Notes under the pieces: generated by a model
Seen by the model: only the letters and a program-made list of their open reading frames with translations
Told to the model about the DNA's origin: nothing
The model's database searches: none
NCBI GenBank assembly: GCA_022842305.1
Contig: JALHPY010000003.1
Coordinates: 45,626 to 109,625, forward strand
Length of the DNA: 64,000 bases
From: Rubrivivax sp.
GTDB taxonomy: Bacteria; Pseudomonadota; Gammaproteobacteria; Burkholderiales; Burkholderiaceae_C
Direction: 5' to 3'
Part shown: positions 1-10,400 of the stretch, in pieces
How the letters are laid out: each line of letters begins with the position of its first letter
Numbering within the stretch: the stretch's first letter is position 1
Position numbers and translations under genes: made by a program

Positions 1-721
1 GCGCACTTCGGTGGGCGTGGCCGAATCGGTCAAGTACCTGTGCAACGTGTTCCATGCGCTGAAGATCGTGTTCGCCAACGAGGCCGGCTCGGTGCTCAAG
101 GGCTGCGGCTTGGACGGGCGCGAGGTGCTGGACATTTTTTGCCGCGACACCCAGCTCAACATCTCGCGTGTCTACCTGCGCCCCGGCTTCGCCTTCGGCG
201 GCAGTTGCTTGCCCAAGGAAGTGAAGGGCTTCCTGACGCTGGCGCGCGAACGCCAGATCCAGATTCCCGTGCTGGGCGGCCTGCTCGACAGCAACCAGGC
301 CCACATCGACCGCGCCTACGAGATGATCGCCAGCGCCGGCCGCAAGCCGGTGGCCTTGTTCGGCCTGGCCTTCAAGCCCGGCACTGACGACATGCGCGAT
401 TCGCCCCTGGTGGCGCTGGCCGAGCGCCTGATCGGCAAGGGTTTCGATCTGGCCATCTTCGACAGCTTCGTCAAGGTGAGCCGCCTGCTGGGCAAGAACA
501 AGGAATTCATCGACCGCGAGATCCCGCACCTCGACCGTCTGCTGAAAGACTCACCCGAGGCAGCGCTGCACGGGGCCGAGGTGGTGGTGATCGGCCATGC
601 CGACGCCGAAACCCGCGCCACCATCATTCGCCGCGCCGCTGGCTGCCGGGTGGTCGACCTTTCGGGCTATGCCGACCTGCGCGCCGCCAGCTTTGCCGGC
701 TATGAAGGCATCTGCTGGTGA
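1..721 (+). CDS. Nucleotide-sugar 6-dehydrogenase, GDP-mannose (AlgD-like) type, C-terminal part
   Basis: The gene runs in from the left edge, so only about the last 240 residues are present (reading frame from base 2). It belongs to the UDP-glucose/GDP-mannose dehydrogenase family, which oxidises a nucleotide sugar twice with NAD to a uronic acid for polysaccharide synthesis. The catalytic cysteine codon is at 206-208 in FAFGGSCLPKE, and the dimerisation/substrate helix carries KIVFANEAG. The phrase NISRVYLRPGFAFGGSCLPK is closer to AlgD-type GDP-mannose dehydrogenases than to Ugd. The C-terminal domain contains FGLAFKPGTDDMRDSP. Its stop overlaps the GTG start of the next glycosyltransferase (GTGA), so they are translationally coupled. 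A second, different dehydrogenase lies at 39718. Substrate is inferred from motif resemblance only. Confidence 0.88.
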   Translation, partial: RTSVGVAESVKYLCNVFHALKIVFANEAGSVLKGCGLDGREVLDIFCRDTQLNISRVYLRPGFAFGGSCLPKEVKGFLTLARERQIQIPVLGGLLDSNQAHIDRAYEMIASAGRKPVALFGLAFKPGTDDMRDSPLVALAERLIGKGFDLAIFDSFVKVSRLLGKNKEFIDREIPHLDRLLKDSPEAALHGAEVVVIGHADAETRATIIRRAAGCRVVDLSGYADLRAASFAGYEGICW

Positions 722-1956
722 CCACCCGCAAGCCGCGCCTGCTGTTCGTCTCGCCGGTCTTTCTGTTTCCCAATGATGCCGGTGGGAAGATCCGCACGAC
801 CAATGTGCTCAAGGGCCTGAAGGGTGGAGCCTTCGAACTCACGTTGCTGGCCCCCGCAGCGGGCGAACAGCCGCAGGTCTGGGCCGAGGCCCTGGGTACG
901 GTGTGTGACGAGTTCCGTGCCTGGCCCGCGGGCAGCAGCCTGCCGCGCTGGCGCCGCGCCGCCGACCTGCTGGGCCGGCTGCCGGTGAACGTGGCCGCCG
1001 ACCGCCGGCCGCCGGCCGTGGCCGCGGTGCAGGCGGCGCTGGCGCGCGGCGGCTTCGACCTGGTGGTGTTCGACTTCGTGCACGCCGCGGTGCTGAAGCC
1101 CGCGCGCGTGGACGCGGCCACCGTCTGCTTCACGCACAACGTCGAGGCCGAGATCTTTGCGCGTCACGCGCAGCAGGCGGCCAACCCCTTGCTTGCAGCC
1201 ATGTGGCGCTCGCAGCACCGCAAGATGCAGCGCTTCGAGGGCGCGGTGCTGCGCGACTTCACCCAGGTGGTGGCGGTGTCCGAGCGCGACGCGCAACAGT
1301 TCCGGCAGGCCTACGGACTGCAGGCCGTGTCCACCATCCCCACCGGTGTGGACCTGGACCACTTTGCCTGGCAGGCGCCGCGCCAGGACGGGCTGCCCAC
1401 CGTGGTCTTTACCGGCTCGATGGACTGGGAAGCCAACAAGGACGGCGTGCGCCATTTCCTGGACGACATCTGGCCGCGCGTGAAGGCCGGGCTGCCCGAG
1501 GCGCGCTTCGTCGTCGTCGGCCGCAACCCGCCGCCGGCGCTGGTGGAACGCGCTGCGGCCCTGCCGGGCGTGTCGTTCACCGGCTTCGTGGACGACGTGC
1601 GGCCCCACGTGCACGGCGCGCAGGTCTTCGTGATTCCGCTGCGCGTGGGTGGTGGCACACGCATCAAGGCCTTCGAGGCCATGGCCATGGGCTGCCCGGT
1701 GGTGTCCACCACACTGGGCATCGAAGGCCTGGACGTGGAAGAGGGCGCGCACTACCTGCGGGCAGATGACGCCGCCGCCTTTGCCGCCGCCGTGTTGCGC
1801 CTGCTGCAGCAGCCGCAACAATGCGCCCAGATCTCACGCGGCGCACGCGGTTTCGTCGAGGCCCGCTTCGGCCACCAGGTGGCGGCGCAGGCCTTCGAGC
1901 GCATCTGCCTGGACGCGCTTCAGGTGTGGCGCGGCGCTGCACGCGCGGCGGCCTAG
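718..1956 (+). CDS. Glycosyltransferase family 4 (GT-B fold)
   Basis: A 412-residue GT-B glycosyltransferase that should transfer a sugar from a nucleotide donor during exopolysaccharide repeat-unit assembly at the cytoplasmic face of the membrane. The N-terminal domain opens with RLLFVSPVFLFPNDAGGKI, the glycine-rich acceptor-side loop of GT4 enzymes. The C-terminal donor domain has VVFTGSMDWEANKDG, FVVVGRNPPPAL and the typical loop VIPLRVGGGTRIKAFEAMAMG followed by CPVVSTTLGIEGLDV. The GTG start at 718 overlaps the stop of the upstream dehydrogenase, which fixes the start and indicates an operon. It resembles the sugar transferases associated with PEP-CTERM/EpsH loci, but donor and acceptor cannot be read from sequence. 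Confidence 0.9.
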   Translation: MTTRKPRLLFVSPVFLFPNDAGGKIRTTNVLKGLKGGAFELTLLAPAAGEQPQVWAEALGTVCDEFRAWPAGSSLPRWRRAADLLGRLPVNVAADRRPPAVAAVQAALARGGFDLVVFDFVHAAVLKPARVDAATVCFTHNVEAEIFARHAQQAANPLLAAMWRSQHRKMQRFEGAVLRDFTQVVAVSERDAQQFRQAYGLQAVSTIPTGVDLDHFAWQAPRQDGLPTVVFTGSMDWEANKDGVRHFLDDIWPRVKAGLPEARFVVVGRNPPPALVERAAALPGVSFTGFVDDVRPHVHGAQVFVIPLRVGGGTRIKAFEAMAMGCPVVSTTLGIEGLDVEEGAHYLRADDAAAFAAAVLRLLQQPQQCAQISRGARGFVEARFGHQVAAQAFERICLDALQVWRGAARAAA

Positions 1957-1978
1957 GGCCGCCCGACGCAGGGTAGGT

Positions 1979-3214
1979 ATGGGCCGCAAGTTCCGCACGC
2001 TGCTGTTTTCGACCCTGTATCCGAGCAGCGAGCGGCCGCTGCATGGCATCTTCGTCGAGACGCGGCTGCGTGAGCTGTTGAAGAGCGATGCAGTCGAAAC
2101 CCGCGTCGTGGCGCCGGTGCCGTGGTTCTACTCCACAGATCCACGCCACGGCGACTATGCGGCGATGGCGCGGACACCGGCTCGGGAGCGGCGTGAGGGT
2201 ATAGAGGTATGGCATCCTCGCTATGTCGCGATTCCCAGGGTCGGCATGTCGCCTGCGCCGCTGCTGCTGGCCATGGGTGCGCGGGCGACGCTGGCGCGCG
2301 CGATCCAGGAAGGATTCGACTTCGATCTCATCGACGCGCATTACTACTATCCCGACGGTGTCGCGGCGGCGCTGCTGGCGCGCTGGTTCCGCCGGCCCTT
2401 CATCGTCACGGCGCGCGGCAGCGACGTCAACCAGATCGGCGAATTCGCCGCGCCGCGGGCCATGATCCGCTGGGCGGCGCGGCGGGCTCACGCCTCGGTC
2501 GCCGTGAGCCGGGCGCTGGCGCAGCGGCTCGTCGATCTGGGCGCCCCGGCCGACTCGGTCCAGGTGCTGTCCAACGGCGTCGATACCGACCGTTTCAGGC
2601 CCGAAGAACGCATGCAGGCGCGCGCCCGGCTCGGCCTGGGCATCGGCACCGATCCGCTGATCCTTTCCGTAGGCAACCTGCTACCCGTGAAGCGGCACGA
2701 TTTCGTCATCGAAGCGCTGGCGCAGATCCGACGGGTGCACCCTCGGGCGCAACTGGCGGTGGTCGGGGCCGGCCCCTTGCGTGAAGGGCTTGCGGCGCGG
2801 GCGCGCGAACTGGGCCTGGCGCAGGCCGTGCATCTGGTGGGCGCCGTCGAACAACCGCTGATGCGCTGGTGGTACAGCGCGGCGGACGTGCTGGCCCTGG
2901 CCTCGACGCGCGAAGGGTGGCCCAACGTCTTGCTGGAGGCCCTGGCCTGCGGCACCGCCGTGGTGGCCTCGCGCGTGGGCGGGGTGGCCGAAATTCTCGA
3001 CGGCTGCAGCGCAGCCTTGGCAATCGACCTGGCAGATCCGCAGGATCTTGCTGATGCCCTGCTCGCGCGGCTGGGGCTCGAGCCCGATCGCGACGCAGCA
3101 TGGCGGCACGCGCAGCAGGCCAACTGGTCGCGCACCAGCGAGGGGCAATTGCGGCTCTTCGAGTCAGCCGTGGGCGCGGTGGCCGGCCGCACACGGCAGG
3201 GAGCCGGCGCGTGA
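1979..3214 (+). CDS. Glycosyltransferase family 4 (GT-B fold)
   Basis: A 411-residue GT4-type enzyme. I place the start at ATG 1979, after a GGGTAGGT stretch, because the residues before it are out-of-frame read-through of the previous gene. The N-terminal domain starts FRTLLFSTLYPSSERPLHG and contains DLIDAHYYYPDGVAAALLAR and the typical TARGSDVN. The C-terminal domain has ILSVGNLLPVKRHDFVIEAL, AVVGAGPLREGL and the donor-binding motif STREGWPNVLLEALACGTAVV. It probably adds one sugar of the exopolysaccharide repeat unit. The stop overlaps the GTG of the next gene, so genes 718-5540 form one operon. The specific linkage is unknown. Confidence 0.9.
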   Translation: MGRKFRTLLFSTLYPSSERPLHGIFVETRLRELLKSDAVETRVVAPVPWFYSTDPRHGDYAAMARTPARERREGIEVWHPRYVAIPRVGMSPAPLLLAMGARATLARAIQEGFDFDLIDAHYYYPDGVAAALLARWFRRPFIVTARGSDVNQIGEFAAPRAMIRWAARRAHASVAVSRALAQRLVDLGAPADSVQVLSNGVDTDRFRPEERMQARARLGLGIGTDPLILSVGNLLPVKRHDFVIEALAQIRRVHPRAQLAVVGAGPLREGLAARARELGLAQAVHLVGAVEQPLMRWWYSAADVLALASTREGWPNVLLEALACGTAVVASRVGGVAEILDGCSAALAIDLADPQDLADALLARLGLEPDRDAAWRHAQQANWSRTSEGQLRLFESAVGAVAGRTRQGAGA

Positions 3215-4530
3215 GGGACCTCCTGATCCTAGTCCTGCTGGTCGTGCCGACCCTGTGGGCGCTGCGGCGGCCCTGGATCGGCGTGATCACCTGGACAGTG
3301 GTCAGCCTGATGAGCCCGCATACGCAGTTCGGTTATTCGGCCGCCGGCTGGCCGGTGGCCACCGGCGTCGCCGTTTGCACGCTGTTGGGGATTCTGGTCA
3401 CCAAAGACAAGCAGAACCCGATGCTTGGGGCGGCTGCATGGTGGCTGCTGGTGTTCGTGGCCTGGATCACCATCACCTTGCCCTTCTCGATCTACTTCGA
3501 CGACAGCTACCCGCTGTGGGAGCGGTCGATGAAGATCTACCTCATGGTGTTCGTGACGATCGCGCTGCTGACCGACTATCACAAGCTGATGGTCTTTATC
3601 TGGGCCAACGTCATCTCGATCGCCTTCTACGGCGTCAAGGGCGGCATCTTCACGATCCTGTCGGGTGGCGCCCACCGGGTCTGGGGACCGGGCGGATTCA
3701 TCGAAGGCAACAACGAGGTCGCGCTGGCCGTGATCACGGTGGTGCCATTGATGCGATTCCTGCTGTATCGCCTGGAGAAGCCGAGCGCCAGGTTGGCGAT
3801 GATTGCCGCGATCGGTTTGTGCCTGATGATGACGCTGGGCACCCAGTCGCGCGGCGCGCTGGTCGGCATCGGCGCAATGGTGACCTACCTGTGGTTCCGC
3901 GGTGAGAACAAGTTGCAGTGGGGTGTCCTCATCGTGGTCGTCTCGATCGTCGGCCTGTCGCTCATGCCCGATGCCTGGTGGGAGCGGATGAGCACGATCA
4001 AGACCTACGAGGCCGATGCCTCGGCCATGGGCCGCATCAATGCCTGGTGGATGGCCTTCAACCTGGCCAAGGACCGGATCTTCGGCGGTGGCTTCATGGT
4101 CTGGACCGGCACGCTCTTTCAGCTGTACGCGCCTGTGCCTGAAGACCCCCATGCCGCGCACAGCATCTACTTCCAGGTGATGGGCGAACATGGCTTCATC
4201 GGCTTCGGCATCTTCGTCGCCATCGGCGCGGCCACCTGGTTCGTGTCGCGGGACCTGAGAAAGATCGCGCGCCATCACCCGGAACTGCGCTGGGCCGGCG
4301 AACTGGGTGCCATGGTTCAGGTCAGCATGATCGGCTACGCGATCACCGGCGCCTTTCTCAGCCTGGCCTACTATGACCTGCCCTACAACGTGATGGCCAT
4401 CGCCCTGGTTGCGCGCAAGCTGGCCAACGAGGAAGTCCGCAAGCTGGCGCTGCCGCGCCGCCCGGCCCCGGCAGGGGCAGGGCCCAGGGCGGAGGCTGGG
4501 CTTGGAGCGAGAGCGGGGCCCGGGCCATGA
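3211..4530 (+). CDS. Exosortase A-associated O-glycosylation ligase (O-antigen ligase/Wzy superfamily membrane protein)
   Basis: A 439-residue polytopic inner-membrane protein with roughly ten hydrophobic segments, starting at GTG 3211, which overlaps the upstream TGA (GTGA). It matches what is known of the O-glycosylation ligase recurrent in exosortase A loci: N-terminal VVSLMSPHTQFGYSAAGWPV, the conserved GPGGFIEGNNEVALA and TQSRGALVGI, and the catalytic-loop segment HAAHSIYFQVMGEHGFIGF, where O-antigen ligases carry a conserved histidine before a short helix. In this superfamily the enzyme joins lipid-linked glycans to an acceptor on the periplasmic side; in XrtA systems protein or glycan polymerisation is presumed. 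It overlaps the deacetylase gene by four bases (ATGA). A second ligase-like protein is encoded at 42826. Confidence 0.88.
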   Translation: MRDLLILVLLVVPTLWALRRPWIGVITWTVVSLMSPHTQFGYSAAGWPVATGVAVCTLLGILVTKDKQNPMLGAAAWWLLVFVAWITITLPFSIYFDDSYPLWERSMKIYLMVFVTIALLTDYHKLMVFIWANVISIAFYGVKGGIFTILSGGAHRVWGPGGFIEGNNEVALAVITVVPLMRFLLYRLEKPSARLAMIAAIGLCLMMTLGTQSRGALVGIGAMVTYLWFRGENKLQWGVLIVVVSIVGLSLMPDAWWERMSTIKTYEADASAMGRINAWWMAFNLAKDRIFGGGFMVWTGTLFQLYAPVPEDPHAAHSIYFQVMGEHGFIGFGIFVAIGAATWFVSRDLRKIARHHPELRWAGELGAMVQVSMIGYAITGAFLSLAYYDLPYNVMAIALVARKLANEEVRKLALPRRPAPAGAGPRAEAGLGARAGPGP

Positions 4531-5540
4531 GCATCGGCAACCACGGCCCCGGTACACATGCACTGGGCGACGTCGCACTACGCTCGGCGTTGCATGCGCT
4601 GTCATCCTCTGGCCCCCACGGTCGGCTCTCGATCGCCATTTTCCACCGCGTGCTGGCCGAACCAGACCCGATCTTCCCCGACGAACTCGACCGCGCCGGC
4701 TTCGATCGGGTGTGCGCCTGGCTCGCCGCCTGGTTCGAGGTGCTGCCGCTGGACGAGGCGGTTAGGCGGTTGGTGCGCGGCGAACTCCCGCCCAGAGCGC
4801 TGGCGATCACCTTCGACGACGGCTACGCCGACAACCACGATGTCGCGCTGCCGGTGCTGCGCGCGCATGGTCTGCCGGCCACCTTCTTCATCGCCACCGG
4901 GTACCTGGACGGCGGCCGCATGTGGAACGACACGGTGGTGGAGTCGGTGCGCCGTTGCGCCGCTGGCGAACTGGACCTGCGGGGCCTTGAACTCCCCCTG
5001 CCCGACGCGTTCCGGCTCGACAGCGCAGCCGCCCGCCGCGCCGCCATCGACGCACTGCTACTGGCCACCAAATACCTGCCCCCAGCCGAGCGCCTGGCTG
5101 CGGTGGGACGCATCGCCGAACGTGCCGGCGCCGCGTTGCCGAGCACGCTGATGATGAGCTCTGCGCAGGTGCGGGCCATGGCTGATGCCGGCATGCAGAT
5201 CGGCGCCCACACCGTGTCTCACCCCATCCTGGCCCGGCTGGACGACGGCCAGGCGCTGGACGAGATGGTGCGCAGCAAGGCGCGGCTGGAGGAACTGCTG
5301 GCGCGCCCGGTGACCTTGTTCGCCTATCCCAACGGGCGCCCCGGCCGTGACTACCTGCCCCGTGACGTGGCGCTGGCGCAGCAGGCGGGCTTCGTGGCCG
5401 CGGTCAGCACCTCGCCTGGCGCAGCACGCAGGGGGGACGACCCTTTCCAGCTGCCGCGCTTCACGCCATGGGATCGCACGCGCCTGGCTTTCGGCGCGCG
5501 CATGGCGCGCAATCTGCTGTCGGCCCGCATCGGCCGCTGA
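4527..5540 (+). CDS. Polysaccharide deacetylase (NodB/CE4 family)
   Basis: A 337-residue NodB-type deacetylase expected to remove N- or O-acetyl groups from sugars in the growing or exported polysaccharide, using a divalent metal. Motif 1 is ALAITFDDGYADN, giving the catalytic and metal Asp pair. Motif 2 is IGAHTVSHPILARL with the metal histidines. FAYPNGRPGRDY gives a later conserved strand. There is no obvious signal peptide, so it may act in the cytoplasm on lipid-linked or nucleotide-linked intermediates. The start ATG overlaps the ligase stop. The stop is three bases from that of the converging asparagine-synthase-like gene, with no room for a separate terminator between them. Confidence 0.92.
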   Translation: MSIGNHGPGTHALGDVALRSALHALSSSGPHGRLSIAIFHRVLAEPDPIFPDELDRAGFDRVCAWLAAWFEVLPLDEAVRRLVRGELPPRALAITFDDGYADNHDVALPVLRAHGLPATFFIATGYLDGGRMWNDTVVESVRRCAAGELDLRGLELPLPDAFRLDSAAARRAAIDALLLATKYLPPAERLAAVGRIAERAGAALPSTLMMSSAQVRAMADAGMQIGAHTVSHPILARLDDGQALDEMVRSKARLEELLARPVTLFAYPNGRPGRDYLPRDVALAQQAGFVAAVSTSPGAARRGDDPFQLPRFTPWDRTRLAFGARMARNLLSARIGR

Positions 5541-5543
5541 GGG

Positions 5544-7223
5544 TCAGCGCTCCAGGCGCCAGTCGGGCCGGTGGTGGCGGAACCACTGTTCCAGCATCAT
5601 CAGGATCCACACCATTTCGCCGAAGAACCCGGGGTGCTCGGGCAGATGGCGTTCGAAGAGCGCGTCGATGAACTCGGGCTGGATCACGCCGCGCGTGGCG
5701 AAGCCGCGCAGTGAATCGCGCGCCAGCGCGTGCAGGCCCGCGTGGCGCATGGCCCACACGCCGAAGGGCAGGCCGAAGCCATGCTTTTGCTTGGAGATGA
5801 TCGCGTCGGGCAGGAAGCCGCGCAGTGCCTCCTTGAAAAACCAGCGCAGCTTCAGTCCGCGCAACTTGTAGCTCGACGGCAGGCGCGCCGAGAAGTCGAC
5901 CACCGCCTGCTCGAGGAAGGGGTATCCCACCGAGACGCCGGCGAGATCGGTGCTGCCGCGCACCTTGGGCAGGTCGTTCTCTGCCAGCGTGTAGCGCCAG
6001 TCGTAGGCCAGCATCTGGTTGATGTCGCTCGCGCCGGCGGCCTCGGCCCAGACCCGGCGCTCCTGCTCTTGTGGATCGGCGGTGTCGATCTGGCTGGCGA
6101 AGGCGGCGGTCAGCATCGACGGCAGGCCCAGGCGATGCAGCAGGTTGTAGGTCTGCAGCCGATCTGGCATGGGCACGCGCGCCTGGCGCACGTAGCTCGC
6201 GCCCTTGCGCAACAGCGGGATGCGATCGAGCAAGCCGCGGTCGGTGAGCGGCTCGATCAGGCCGTTGCGCAGCGCCGCCGGCACCTGGCCGTACCAGCCG
6301 AACACGCGCTGCTTGGCGTAACGCGTGTTGCCGCCGAACAGTTCGTCGCCGCCGTCGCCTGCCAGCATTCGCGTCACGCCGTCCTGGCGGGCGCGCAGGG
6401 CGCAGTAGTAGGCCGGCAGCGCCGACGAGTTGCCGAAGGGCTGGTCGTGGTGGGCGGCCACTGCGGGGATGCTGCGTACCAGGTCGTCGGGGGTGACGTA
6501 GTACTCGTGGTGATCGGTGGCGAAGTGGCGCGCGGCGATGCGCGCGAACTCCATCTCGTCGTAGCCCTCGGCCTCGAAACCGATGGAATAGGTGGCTGGC
6601 GCGCGCCCCGAGACCTGCGCGATGAGGCCGGCGACCGTGGAACTGTCGGTGCCGCCACTGAGAAAGGCCGCCGGGCGCGTGTCGTCCAGCTGCGCTGCCA
6701 CGGCATCGGCCAGCACACGCCTGAACTCGTCGCGCGCGGCCGCGAAGGACGCGAACGGCCGCTCGTCGAATGCCGGCTTCCAGTAAGGGGCTTCCTCGAG
6801 GCGCCCGTCGGCGAAAGTGGCATAGTGCCCTGGCGGCAACCGATGCACGCCGCGGAACACCGTGCGGGGCGAGGGAATCGCGTGGTGGTAGAGGTAGTCG
6901 AACAGCGCCTGCGGGTCGATCTCGGCATCCCGGCCCCCCAGCTCGGCGGCGCTTTCGGCCCAGCGGAACTCGTTGCCGTCGACCCGGTAGCACATCGAAC
7001 GCGTCGCAAAGCGGTCCACGGCCAGGAAGGCGCGGCCCGATTCGTCGGTGAACCCGACACAGAAGTGGCCCTGCGCGGCTGCCGCTGCTGCGGCAGCGGG
7101 GGCCGATCCCGCCAGGGCCGCACGCCAGGCGGCCGCTGCGCCGTCGCGCGACTCGACGGCAGAGCCTTCGGGGCTGCAGAAGCGGGGCTGGCCTTTGAAC
7201 AACGGGGCTGAGGGTTCTTGCAT
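5544..7223 (-). CDS. Asparagine synthase-like amidotransferase with degenerate glutaminase domain
   Basis: A 559-residue relative of asparagine synthetase B and the exosortase A-associated amidotransferases. The synthetase half is intact: ATP pyrophosphatase loop AAFLSGGTDSSTVAG at residues 186-198, LAGDGGDELFGGNTRYAK, and the C-terminal SKQKHGFGLPFGVW. The N-terminal Ntn-type glutaminase domain is not: the family starts with Met-Cys, where Cys1 is the nucleophile, but this protein starts MQEPSAPLFK and a low-complexity alanine tract follows. Parts of the fold remain (FLAVDRFATRSMCYR, PRTVFRGVHRLPPGHY). I chose ATG 7223 because the 39 codons upstream have no family resemblance and contain no MCG start. 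It probably forms an amide, for example a uronamide, from ammonia or another amine. Confidence 0.85.
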   Translation of the reverse strand: MQEPSAPLFKGQPRFCSPEGSAVESRDGAAAAWRAALAGSAPAAAAAAAAQGHFCVGFTDESGRAFLAVDRFATRSMCYRVDGNEFRWAESAAELGGRDAEIDPQALFDYLYHHAIPSPRTVFRGVHRLPPGHYATFADGRLEEAPYWKPAFDERPFASFAAARDEFRRVLADAVAAQLDDTRPAAFLSGGTDSSTVAGLIAQVSGRAPATYSIGFEAEGYDEMEFARIAARHFATDHHEYYVTPDDLVRSIPAVAAHHDQPFGNSSALPAYYCALRARQDGVTRMLAGDGGDELFGGNTRYAKQRVFGWYGQVPAALRNGLIEPLTDRGLLDRIPLLRKGASYVRQARVPMPDRLQTYNLLHRLGLPSMLTAAFASQIDTADPQEQERRVWAEAAGASDINQMLAYDWRYTLAENDLPKVRGSTDLAGVSVGYPFLEQAVVDFSARLPSSYKLRGLKLRWFFKEALRGFLPDAIISKQKHGFGLPFGVWAMRHAGLHALARDSLRGFATRGVIQPEFIDALFERHLPEHPGFFGEMVWILMMLEQWFRHHRPDWRLER

Positions 7224-7486
7224 GGGCAGGCGCACTGGGCTAAACCTCGCATTGTCGGCGTTCGGCGGTCCTTGCCCGGCGCAGCAATTCACGCCGCCGC
7301 CGACCGCGCCTGCCAAGCAAGTCCCGTGAACGCGGGGCAAAATGTCACCATTTCGTACCTCAATTGGGGGGTTGACGGCGCGGACTTGGCAGGAAAATGG
7401 GCCATGTCCCTTTTCAGGGATGGCCGAAGACTGACAAGGTTTCGATGGCGCCTGCGGGTGCCTGGCAATTGAGCATGGTGGTAAAG

Positions 7487-10400
7487 ATGACTGACCAAGA
7501 ACGTCGCGATTTCCTCCGCCTCTGGGCTTTCGCCGCAGGCGTGATCACGCTTCCGGCCTGTGGCGGCGGTGACGGAACGCCCGAAAAGACGATTCTGGCG
7601 GGCGACACGGGGAACTCACCAACCCCGCCCCCGACGGAGACACCCCCGCCGGTCGAAACGCCAACGCCCACGCCAGAACCCATTCCAGAGCCAACGCCAA
7701 CGCCAGAGCCGCCGCCTCCGCCGCCCGCACCAACGCCCGCACCAACGCCCGCACCCGCGGTGCGCGCGGTGCACTCCACCGGCGCCATGCGCTTCACGCT
7801 GTTCAGCAGCGCAGGCGGCAGTGCAGTGCCGTATTGCCTGGGGTTCGCGTTCCGCCGCGGTGACATACCCAGCGGCAGCACGGTCGAGTCGACGGTCGGC
7901 AACCTGCAGGTCACGGTGCGCAACACCTGGACGGACGGCTCGCTGAAGTTCGCCCAACTCGCCGGCACGGTGGACATGTCGGCCGGCGGGTCGCAGGTGG
8001 TGACGCTGCGCAAGGCGGCACCGCGCGCGTCGGGCACGGCCCTGACGCCCGCGGATCTGCGCCGCACGGCCGTGGCCGCCCAGGTGGGGTGCGGAGCGTT
8101 CGGCACGGCTTCCTGGTCCGCTGCCGACTGGGAATCGCCGTTCATGTCTTGGGTGTCCGGCCCAACCATGTCGTCGTGGATCTACCGCAAGCCGGTGGGC
8201 GCCGACGCGCATCTCGTAGCCTGGCTCGAGGTCCGCCTTTACGTCGGCGGCCAGGTCGAAGTGCTGCCGTGGGTGGAGAACGGTTACGTCGCCGTCGCCG
8301 GCCCGTCCAACAAGTCGACCACCTACACCTTCAGCCTGGGCGGCACGCAGCGCTTCAGCGCGGCCATCGATCTCAAGCACCACCAGCGCACGCCGCTGGT
8401 CTCGGGCGCAGCCCTGTCGTACTGGCAGGGGGTCGACCCGGGCGTGACGGCGCAGCACGATGCGTGGTACCTGATGTCGACCGAGCTCGTGCCCACGTAC
8501 TTCGCTGCGCCGGGCGCGGCCACGGTTCACATCGACGCACTTCCCGCCACCTACGCGCCGCTGCAGGCCGGTAGCTTCAACTACTACCAAGACAGCATGG
8601 CAGCGCCGGGCTACCAAGAGCCGATTGGCCTGCTGCCGCAGCACGATGTCTTGTACCTGGTGGGTGACCGCTCCAGCGTCTACGCTAGCGTGGTGCGCAA
8701 CGGCTACAGCTCAGGGCGTTGGGGCATCCATTACCGCGACGAGGCAACCAACCGGCCGCTGCGATTCTCTCAGCACCCGACACGCGTCATCAGCGACGCG
8801 CACGGGTTCAAGGACAACGGCGGCTCCACCACTAGCACGCGCACGCCAATCGCCACCGGAGGAAACCCTCCGCAGTGGGACGTCGCCCACAGCCCCTCGG
8901 TTGGCTACTTGGCCTACCTCGTCACCGGGCGTTTCTACTTCATGGAAGAAGTGCAGTTCGCGGCCACCGCCAACTACCTGGGCAACGGCGACCCGCCCAT
9001 TCTGCGCGACGGTGCCAAGGGGCTGGTGCAGACCGCCATCGACGCTTGGCAGACGCGCTCTTGCGCGTGGGACTGGCGCTCCAAGATCCAGGCGCTGACC
9101 GTCACGCCCGACGACGACGCCGCGCTGCGCGGCGAACTTATCAGCTGCGCCGAGAGCAACATCGATTTCTTCCACGGCCGTTACGTCGCCCAGCCCAACA
9201 ACCCCTTCGGGTTGATCCTGCCCGGTGAGACCTACAACGGTACTTGGAGCGAGGTCGCCATCTGGCAGCAAGACTTCGTCACTGCCGTCTTCGGCTGGGC
9301 GGTTTCGCTCGATCTGCCGATCGCCAGCGCGGCCAAGGCCAAACTTGACGCCTTCTTCCGCTGGAAGGCCAAGAGCATCGTGATGCGCCTGGGCAAGCGA
9401 CCTGACTGGTGGTATCTGAACGCGGCACCGTACACCATCAAGGTGTCCTCCGTCGTCGGGCCGAACTACGCGACCGGCGCCGGGCCCTGGTTTCCCGACG
9501 CAGGGGCCGCCTACGCGGCGTCGTACACACCGCAGCCGACTTGGTTCAGCACAACGGAAGGTGTACTCGCGGCGGAATTCGACATCGGATCCTGGGCCCT
9601 GTCGATGTGGGGCAATCTCCAGCCCGCGATTGCGTATGCCGTGCGCCACGGCGTACCGGGGGCCTTGGAGGGCTACGCCCGCATGGTTGGCGCCAAGAAC
9701 TGGCCCGAACTCAGGACCGCGTTCGACGCCCGGCCGGTCTGGAGCGTCGCGCCCATGGTGCGCCCTGCCTGGATGAGCAACCAGCCGCTCAACGAATGGT
9801 TCGAGATCCCCGGCACCAGCGGCGCCGCTGGCGCGCCGATCGAACCTTGGGCAGGCTTCACGCTGCGCGAGGAAACCGGCGAAGTCTTCATCCTTTGCTC
9901 GGGCGGCCACGGCGACAGCAACGACAACCGGGTGGTGAGCCTGCCTCTGTTCTCTGATGCCCCGGCTTGGCAGCTGCGTTCCGCATCGTCACCCGTGGCC
10001 ATCGCGAATGCGAGCTACTACTCCGATGGCAAGCCGGGCTCACGGCACATCTACCACCACAACATCTGGGTGCCGCAGGTCGGGCGGCTGATGATGTTTG
10101 GCCTGCGCTCCACATGGCCGGACTCAGGTGCCTTTCCCACCGTGGACGGCTTCGACCCGGACACCAACACATGGGACCCCGCAGGTAGGTGGCCTGACCT
10201 GCCGCCGGGCTACTTCGGCGCGGTCAAGGACCCCCGCAACGGCAACGTCTGGCTGACCACGCCCCGCAAGTGGCGGGCGGCTGACGGCCTGTGCGATCCG
10301 GCAATATCGGCAAGGGTCCCGACGCGCTGGCCGCAAGTATGGGACTCGTCGCGCTCGCAGATCTTCACGCTGTGCTGGGGCGACGGCCAGGGATTCGACA

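Noticed and set aside
1649..1978. Extended N-terminus of the glycosyltransferase at 1979
   Set aside because: The 110 codons lie over the end of the preceding gene in another frame and are Arg/Pro-rich with no GT4 sequence.
7618..7765. Tandem repeats that could suggest a CRISPR-like or VNTR element
   Set aside because: Units are 6-12 bases without spacers and lie in frame in a lipoprotein linker, so they are coding low complexity.
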